NCBI RefSeq assembly: GCF_017115105.1
Contig: NZ_JABXKH010000135.1
Location: 1-64,000, forward strand
Direction: 5' to 3'
DNA from: Nostoc sp. NMS2
GTDB taxonomy: Bacteria > Cyanobacteriota > Cyanobacteriia > Cyanobacteriales > Nostocaceae
Length of the DNA stretch: 64,000 nucleotides
Positions 59,237-64,000 of this stretch are shown piece by piece. The notes below the pieces were generated by a model, which saw only the letters and a program-made list of their open reading frames with translations, had not been told where the DNA came from and did not search any database. Within the stretch, counting starts at the first letter, position 1. The number at the start of each line of letters is the position of its first letter. The translations under genes were made by a program, and so were the position numbers.

Positions 59237-59559
59237 ACCTACAAATATCAACTTTTCAGCAGGCACTTAAATCATCTTCTACTTTACTTAAAGTATCTAT
59301 GACTCAGTATTTTGTGATCTAACTAAAGGAATACAATTTTTATTTCTTTTGACAGATGTTATGAAAAATCTTTATAATAATCTGGGCGCGATTTATTGTG
59401 CCTTAAAATTATTAATTTAATCTTTACTATATCATTTATTCGCGTATATCTGATTATGATCAGTCCGATATATCAATATTTAGCTAAAAAGCTCTGTAAC
59501 GCCTGTAAATCAATGCTTTTTTCAATTTTATCTATCAAACAGAATACATGCGTCAGTCG

Positions 59560-59765
59560 CCAGAATAATGCCTCCGCCACGCTCCGCGAACAGAATGAAT
59601 TTTGTGCGACTGGTGGATGAATAAACGGCGTTTTTGCACCCCCACCAAATTGAAAATTTGGTGGTCTTCAATCAGTCGCAGGTCTGAATCCCCCACTGAT
59701 TGCATTCTGACTCCTGTTAGCGGTAGCAGGGCGTTTAGCCCATTCTGACTTCTTCTTCAACAGGA
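59560..59765. repeat. Dispersed repeat, copy 2 (related to 6455-6625)
   Basis: Contains AGAATGAATTTTGTGCGACTG, GGTGGATGAATAAACGGCG, a palindrome CCACCAAATT-GAAA-ATTTGGTGG, AATCAGTCGCAGGTCTGAAT, CTCCTGTTAGCGG and GCCCATTCTGACTTCTTCTT. An open frame at 59396-59620 runs into it and is not called. The rest of 59237-60018 shows nothing recognisable. Confidence 0.75.
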
Positions 59766-60018
59766 TGCTAATATTCATTTTTATAGTGGGTGTAGATGAT
59801 ATATTCTGCAACTTTTATGGTTCCCAATATTCTGGAAATTTGGGGAATCAATAATTTGATTGCTATTATCTATATCTCAATATATGAAACAAAAATTAAT
59901 AATTTATTTTTAATCTAAACTAGAATAAATTAAAATCAATTTTTGTTTAAATATAGACTAATCATTATTCGCATTAGTTATAGTTTAATCAAAAGTTGTT
60001 TAAGTAAGGTCTATTTAT

Positions 60019-60135
60019 ATGGCTACTAATACACGCAAGTTAATAGCTTCTGACCACAGTATAGTCAACATTGTGATTATCTCCTTGCTTGCCTTTTGTG
60101 GGCTGACTTTTATCATTCTTCTAGGAATTTTCTAA
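60019..60135 (+). CDS. 38-residue single-helix membrane protein
   Basis: Short ORF with polar N-terminus MATNTRKLIASDHS and one membrane helix IVNIVIISLLAFCGLTFIIL ending LGIF. AAGG lies about nine bases before the ATG. The size and shape resemble small subunits of photosynthetic or NDH complexes, but I do not recognise it as any of them. It stands in otherwise repeat-rich, gene-poor DNA. Conservation in relatives would decide whether it is real. Confidence 0.5.
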   Translation: MATNTRKLIASDHSIVNIVIISLLAFCGLTFIILLGIF

Positions 60136-60224
60136 CGGCTAAATGTGCGTTAAAAAACTTCTGAGGCTAATTCTCGGAAAACGCATACTTCGACCTCAAT
60201 ATAGCGGTTCTCGCTTGAGTGAGG

Positions 60225-60475
60225 TACAAGAACCCCACCCCCAACCCCCCTTAAAAAGGGGGGCAAAAGCTTTTCAAAGTCCCCCAATTTATCGGGGAGC
60301 CACTGCGGTCTTGGGGAGCCAGTGCGGTCTTGGGGTCTCCCCCGCCGCAGGATGCGCGAAGCGCTGTAGTGGAGCATCTGGCGTGGTTTCCCCCATGAGC
60401 AGGTGGCATGGATTTAGGGGGATCTTCAACGATTTTGGTTTTATACAAAGATGTGTGTACACCGTAGCCTTAATA
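60225..60475. repeat. Composite dispersed repeat (CTGCGGTCTTGGGG / GCGCGAAGCGCTG)
   Basis: The first half shares TCCCCCAATTTATCGGGGAG and CCACTGCGGTCTTGGGGAG with 55290-55400. The second half (GCCGCAGGATGCGCGAAGCG, TGGATTTAGGGGGATC, TGTGTGTACACCG) is the inverse of parts of 20060-20150. Overlapping open frames on both strands here are repeat translations. From 60476 to 60694 a possible degenerate 29-nt repeat lies at 60631-60658. Confidence 0.8.
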
Positions 60476-60694
60476 AGGGGGGCTAGGAGGGATCTAATTC
60501 TATGCAGCTTCATAAAAAATTGGTATTACATGGTGGGAATGTAAATAATGTGTCTACAATTCTCTTGCCTAACCTGTGTTAATGTTTATAACATTTTTAA
60601 ATGTTAAGAAAGGATGCACCTTATAAAATGGCGTAGGTGTAGCCCGCCCTTAGACATCCCTTAGTACGCTGAGTTGTGGATACTGAAGAACTTT

Positions 60695-61411
60695 TTACCT
60701 TTTTTCATCTCGCCATAAAGCAATACCACCTAATAAACCAGTAATATTAGGGATGAGTTTTACATTTAAAGGTAGCTGGAAATTCACTCTTACAGCTTCA
60801 CCACCGCCAATATAAAGACAATCATAATTGAACAGATGTTGTAAGGATGCGATCGCCTTTTCTAAACGCCTATTCCATCTTTTCTCACCAATTTTTTCTA
60901 ACTCTGCACGCCCTAACTGCTGCTCAAAAGTCTCTCCTTTGCGAAACGGATGATGCCCCATTTCCATATTTGGTACTAGCTTGCCGTTCACAAATAAAGC
61001 TGAACCAAACCCTGTACCGAGAGTAATCACCAGTTCTACACCGTTACCTGCGATCGCACCAAACCCTTGCATATCTGCATCATTAATCACCCGTACAGGT
61101 TTGTTTAAGTGTTTTAATAACGCTGTTTCTAAATCAAATCCAATCCAATCTGGATGTAAGTTTACCGCCGTTTCCGTAACTCCACACCGCACCACGCCGG
61201 GAAAACCGACCGAAACGCGATGAAATTCACCTTGAGCCGCAGCTAACACAACAATTGCATTAATTACAACCTCCGGCGTAGCAGGTTGAGGTGTATCTAA
61301 ACGCGCCCTTTCTGTTACAGGACTCCCCGTAATATCTAAAACCATAGCCTTAACGCCACTACCACCAATATCAACCGAGAGGGTACGAATCGATCCATTT
61401 TCTTCAACCAT
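60695..61411 (-). CDS. ppgK: Polyphosphate glucokinase (ROK family)
   Basis: A protein of 238 residues that phosphorylates glucose with polyphosphate (or ATP). The N-terminal phosphate loop is LSVDIGGSGVKAMVLD (10-25). Active-site region VRVINDADMQGFGAIAGNG contains the catalytic Asp, and VELVITLGTGFGSALFVNGK follows. MEMGHHPFRKGETFEQQLG replaces the usual ROK zinc motif, as in polyphosphate glucokinases. The tail DCLYIGGGEAVRV is the second phosphate loop. With sucrose synthase nearby it would feed hexose into metabolism, although the two genes are about 1.6 kb apart and not an operon. Confidence 0.9.
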   Translation of the reverse strand: MVEENGSIRTLSVDIGGSGVKAMVLDITGSPVTERARLDTPQPATPEVVINAIVVLAAAQGEFHRVSVGFPGVVRCGVTETAVNLHPDWIGFDLETALLKHLNKPVRVINDADMQGFGAIAGNGVELVITLGTGFGSALFVNGKLVPNMEMGHHPFRKGETFEQQLGRAELEKIGEKRWNRRLEKAIASLQHLFNYDCLYIGGGEAVRVNFQLPLNVKLIPNITGLLGGIALWRDEKR

Positions 61412-61631
61412 TGGGTTACATCTTTGTTAATGTTTGTTCTTTCGATATTATGCTCTGCTGCATCCGATCGGATTCGGATGTTTGGAGAGTCTTTATATTG
61501 ATGGGGAGTGGGGATTAGGGAGATGTGGTTCGACTTCGCTCACCAACCGGGAGATGAGGGAGATGGGGAGCAGGGAGCAAGGGAGAAGAGTTTTCCCCCT
61601 GCCCCCTGCCCCTCCGCCTCTTTTCCGTAAA

Positions 61632-61736
61632 AGTGGAGTGATTGGCGACGCTACAACTGCAACCAAAGAAAAAGGCGATCGCATCCTCAAATCTGTCGCT
61701 AACGGTTGGGTGCAACTTATTCAAGATATTTATGCC
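61632..61736 (+). pseudogene. C-terminal remnant of a creatininase-family protein
   Basis: SGVIGDATTATKEKGDRILK and SVANGWVQLIQDIY resemble the last 35 residues of creatinine-amidohydrolase family proteins (GVIGDPTxATxEKG). The frame is open to 61868, but no upstream family sequence is present: only GGAGATGGGGAGCAGG low-complexity DNA. It is probably the relic of a lost gene. Confidence 0.55.
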
Positions 61737-61926
61737 TATTGTTTATCGACAACCAAAAGTAGAAAAGGGATAGACGCTTTTTACTCAAAGTTAAAAATCC
61801 AATACATTAGACGCACGACAACATCGAGATTTGCTAATGTAGAGATAATGGAAATAATACAGGCGTAGCTGCTTAAAATCTATCGGGCAGCCAATTTCTA
61901 TTAAAAGTAATATAAGAGAAAGAATT

Positions 61927-62430
61927 ATGACGGCGTTTGAACCTCACAGCATCCGCTCTTATAGCCAAGAAGATGTCCACCAAATTCTCCACTTAGCGAT
62001 CGCTCGTCAAGCTCATGACAAAGATACAGAATTTTCTTATGAGCAGATATTAGAAATTGCTGCTGAGTTAGAAATTTCACCTGATTCTTTAAAATTAGCC
62101 GAGCGCGATTGGTTAGTACAACAAGGTCAAGTCCAACAGCGAAAAGCTTTTGACGCTTACCGGATTAGAAGATTTCAGAAGCGTCTAGGGAATTATGCAA
62201 TTTTCAATGGCTTTTTTATACTGTTAAATTTAATCACTGGTGGCGGAATTTCTTGGTCGCTGTACATTTTGCTATTCTGCGGATTACCTGTTGGGCTGGA
62301 TGTATGGAATACTTTTCAAATCAAAGGTGAAGAGTATGAAATGGCATTCCAGAAGTGGAATCGTAAACATGAAATTAAGAAAACCATCAGCACAGTTTTG
62401 AATAGGTGGTTTAAGGCATTACAGGCTTAG
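61927..62430 (+). CDS. 2TM domain protein with N-terminal helical domain
   Basis: A protein of 167 residues. The N-terminal soluble part (SIRSYSQEDVHQILHLAIAR, LEIAAELEISPDSLKLAERD) is like the SHOCT/DUF1707-type helical module found before 2TM domains. Residues about 90-150 carry the 2TM pattern: KRLGNYAIFNGFFILLNLIT, YILLFCGLPVGLDVWNTFQI. The function is unknown; such proteins occur widely in cyanobacteria. Confidence 0.78.
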   Translation: MTAFEPHSIRSYSQEDVHQILHLAIARQAHDKDTEFSYEQILEIAAELEISPDSLKLAERDWLVQQGQVQQRKAFDAYRIRRFQKRLGNYAIFNGFFILLNLITGGGISWSLYILLFCGLPVGLDVWNTFQIKGEEYEMAFQKWNRKHEIKKTISTVLNRWFKALQA

Positions 62431-62755
62431 TAGATTTGCTTTTAAGCAGGTCGGCGCAATTAAAGCTAACTGGCTAAGGCTGTCATTTGTCCTTTGTCAC
62501 TTGTACTGAGCGTATCGTTAAAGCGAAAGCTCCGCTAACGCGAGTGCGTCTCGTAGAGAAGCCGAAGTATTGGTCATTAATAAGGGTTTTAAGCCTATTT
62601 ACGTTTCGTAACATACTTGGCTTTTTTCTCGCCAACTTACTTACACGTTATTATAGCTATTAACCTTAAAGGACTTGCAAAAAACAAATTATTCACAAGC
62701 CCTACTAGGGTTGGGGAGTAAGATTCAAAGCCTCTCAAAACCCAAATTATGGTAT
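62431..62755. other. Convergent intergenic region with nested repeat
   Basis: Contains the nested dispersed repeat (62495-62575) and A/T-rich sequence with no ORF. Neither flanking gene has a clear terminator here. Confidence 0.5.
62495..62575. repeat. Nested small dispersed repeat
   Basis: CTTGTACTGAGCG and AGCCGAAGTATT are the two halves of a repeat that is continuous at about 52609-52636. Between them about 45 bases, GAAAGCTCCGCTAACGCGAG with TGCGTCTCGTAGAG, have been inserted. Confidence 0.8.
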
Positions 62756-63814
62756 TTACTTAAGTTTTTCGTAAGCAGCCAAAATAATTTTTTCGGTTTC
62801 TTCCCAACCAATACATTTATCAGTTACAGAAACACCATATTTTAATTCTTCTTGCTTACCAGTAATTGGTTGACTACCTTCATACAAATGTGATTCCAGC
62901 ATCATGCCAACTATTGATGTATTACCATCCACTATTTGCTGAACAATATTTTCCAAAACAGCACCTTGTAATTTGTAATCTTTATTGGTATTTCCGTGGC
63001 TACAGTCGATAACAATTCTTGGTTGTAAATTCGCCTGTTTTAATTTACCTTCTACCAATTTGACATTTGCTGCATCAAAGTTGGGTTGACTACCACCCCT
63101 TAAAATTACGTGACCATAGCCATTTCCTTTAGTTTGAAAGACGCTAACTTGTCCGTTTTGATTAATTCCCAGAAAATTATGCGGATTTCTAGCTGATTGT
63201 AGGGCATTCAAAGCTACTTGAATATTGCCATCAGTACCGTTTTTAAAACCCACAGGCATCGAAAGTCCACTTGCCATTTCACGGTGAGTTTGTGATTCGG
63301 TCGTGCGTGCCCCAATAGCAGACCATGTAATTAGTTCGCTAATGTATTGAGGTATGATTGGATCTAGCGCTTCTGTACCCGCAGGTAATCCCAATTCTGT
63401 AATTTTCAATAACAGATCGCGTGCAATTAGTAAACCATTCTCTACATGGAAAGAATCATCCATATCTGGATCGTTAATTAATCCTTTCCAACCGACGGTT
63501 GTTCTTGGCTTTTCAAAGTACACTCGCATTATTAGTAGCAGCTTATCCTTAACTTGCTCAGACAACGCTTTCAACCTTTCAGAATATTCAAGCGCTGCTT
63601 TTGGGTCGTGGATTGAGCATGGGCCAACTACTATAAACTTTCTCCGATCCTGAAAATCCAGGATATCTTCTATTTCTTGTCTATATCCTAAAACTCTTTG
63701 TTCGGCTAATTGTGTTAAAGGTAATTTTGATTTTATTTCATTGGGAGTTAATAAAATGCGATCGTTCTCAATGTTAGCGTTGTCGATATTACTATTAAAT
63801 AATTTGTTGTGCAT
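62756..63814 (-). CDS. 3-deoxy-7-phosphoheptulonate (DAHP) synthase, AroF/G/H type
   Basis: The first enzyme of the shikimate pathway (PEP plus erythrose 4-phosphate). 352 residues from ATG 63814; a GTG at 63865 would add 17 atypical residues. The signature KFIVVGPCSIHDPKAALEYS (about 61-80), KPRTTVGWKGLINDPDMD, IGARTTESQTHREMASGLSM, VILRGGSQPNFD and DCSHGNTNKDY are all present, the metal and PEP ligands of the class I-alpha enzymes. The N-terminal region LLTPNEIKSKLPLTQLAEQRV suggests an allosteric Phe/Tyr-type isozyme; which one is not determined. Confidence 0.94.
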   Translation of the reverse strand: MHNKLFNSNIDNANIENDRILLTPNEIKSKLPLTQLAEQRVLGYRQEIEDILDFQDRRKFIVVGPCSIHDPKAALEYSERLKALSEQVKDKLLLIMRVYFEKPRTTVGWKGLINDPDMDDSFHVENGLLIARDLLLKITELGLPAGTEALDPIIPQYISELITWSAIGARTTESQTHREMASGLSMPVGFKNGTDGNIQVALNALQSARNPHNFLGINQNGQVSVFQTKGNGYGHVILRGGSQPNFDAANVKLVEGKLKQANLQPRIVIDCSHGNTNKDYKLQGAVLENIVQQIVDGNTSIVGMMLESHLYEGSQPITGKQEELKYGVSVTDKCIGWEETEKIILAAYEKLK

Positions 63815-63945
63815 GGGGATGCTTTGGCAATTTTGTATACGCACTTCAAATGAAAAGTGTAACACAAACCCATGAAATTTTAAAACAGCTTATTTTGTGC
63901 TTGACAAATTTCTAATTACACTGTAAACGAATAAGGTAATAACTT

Positions 63946-63976
63946 AAAAAGGGAGAATATTTTCCCCCTTTCTTTT
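63946..63976 (-). terminator. Candidate terminator of a minus-strand gene beyond the window
   Basis: Hairpin with arms AAAGGGAGAA and TTCCCCCTTT around a short loop, containing one G-T pair. Read on the minus strand the last arm is followed by TTTTT. It would end transcription entering from the right side, upstream of the DAHP synthase gene. Confidence 0.55.
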
Positions 63977-64000
63977 TGCTATTGGATTACTGACTGAGTG

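Noticed and set aside
59396-59620. 74-codon open frame in the susA upstream region
   Set aside because: The second half is the dispersed repeat with GCCTCCGCCACGC. The first half is A/T-rich and hydrophobic by composition only.
60143-60544. 133-codon open frame and three overlapping minus-strand frames
   Set aside because: All are readings of the composite repeat (60225-60475). Amino-acid patterns such as GSPRPQWLPDKLGD also arise from the related repeat at 55290.

Overview
The window reads as chromosomal DNA of a filamentous, heterocyst-type cyanobacterium (Nostocales, close to Nostoc/Anabaena). The reasons are many HIP1 octamers (GCGATCGC), heptanucleotide tandem repeats of the TTGGTCA / TTTGTCA / AATTCGT type, many short palindromic dispersed repeats, and gene content such as cyAbrB, an flv4-flv2 operon, sucrose synthase and polyphosphate glucokinase. 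No rRNA, tRNA or CRISPR array was found. About 45 protein genes are supported. The assignment comes from remembered family features only; no search was run.

Layout. 0.1-3.8 kb: cyAbrB and an Rrf2-type regulator (divergent), cobD, pyrR and an NTF2-like protein. 3.9-10.2 kb: a minus-strand signalling block of a receiver-PAS-kinase-receiver hybrid, an Rcp1-like receiver, and a 1116-residue kinase whose second GAF domain carries both cysteine motifs of a DXCF cyanobacteriochrome. 10.5-16.5 kb: an orphan ParA ATPase, a fusion of an amino-acid-permease-like membrane domain to PAS-GGDEF-EAL, and a convergent histidine-decarboxylase-like gene lacking the usual His before the PLP lysine. 16.9-23 kb: ileS carrying a repeat-derived insertion in its editing domain, a single-chain GmrSD-like DUF262-HNH protein, and a D-cysteine desulfhydrase/ACC-deaminase-like gene carrying a frame-preserving small repeat insertion. 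23.2-27.5 kb: the flv4 / small membrane protein / flv2 photoprotection operon.

27.5-37.2 kb is rich in repeats. It contains a SAP-like gene split by a CTAG-flanked miniature element, a second miniature element, and a Gld-like ABC operon (ATPase, permease, GldG-like, DUF4340) with a four-helix-bundle gene inside it that is broken by a 268-bp element with target duplication. It also has purU, a vapBC-type module with a frameshifted toxin, a duplicated purU 3-prime end on the far side of that module, and a GNAT gene. 37.3-46.6 kb: a vMAP-N/NB-ARC protein with fourteen WD40 repeats, divergent from a secreted ricin-type lectin made of three almost identical 53-residue units; a NarL-type regulator overlapping tail-to-tail with a CHASE2 kinase; and small exported proteins.

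47-64 kb: ABC exporter, RimJ-type acetyltransferase, P2-type cation ATPase, a degenerate P-loop protein, a TPR protein, a peptidoglycan-binding protein, sucrose synthase with a dyad operator candidate, a 38-residue single-helix protein, polyphosphate glucokinase, a 2TM protein and DAHP synthase.

The strongest new-looking observations concern mobile micro-elements caught in the act. A 29-nt repeat has entered HIP1 sites in two coding sequences without breaking frame, and two miniature transposable elements have split small genes, with the original reading frame recoverable on paper. On the protein side the most unusual objects are the permease-GGDEF-EAL fusion and the candidate DXCF photoreceptor kinase.
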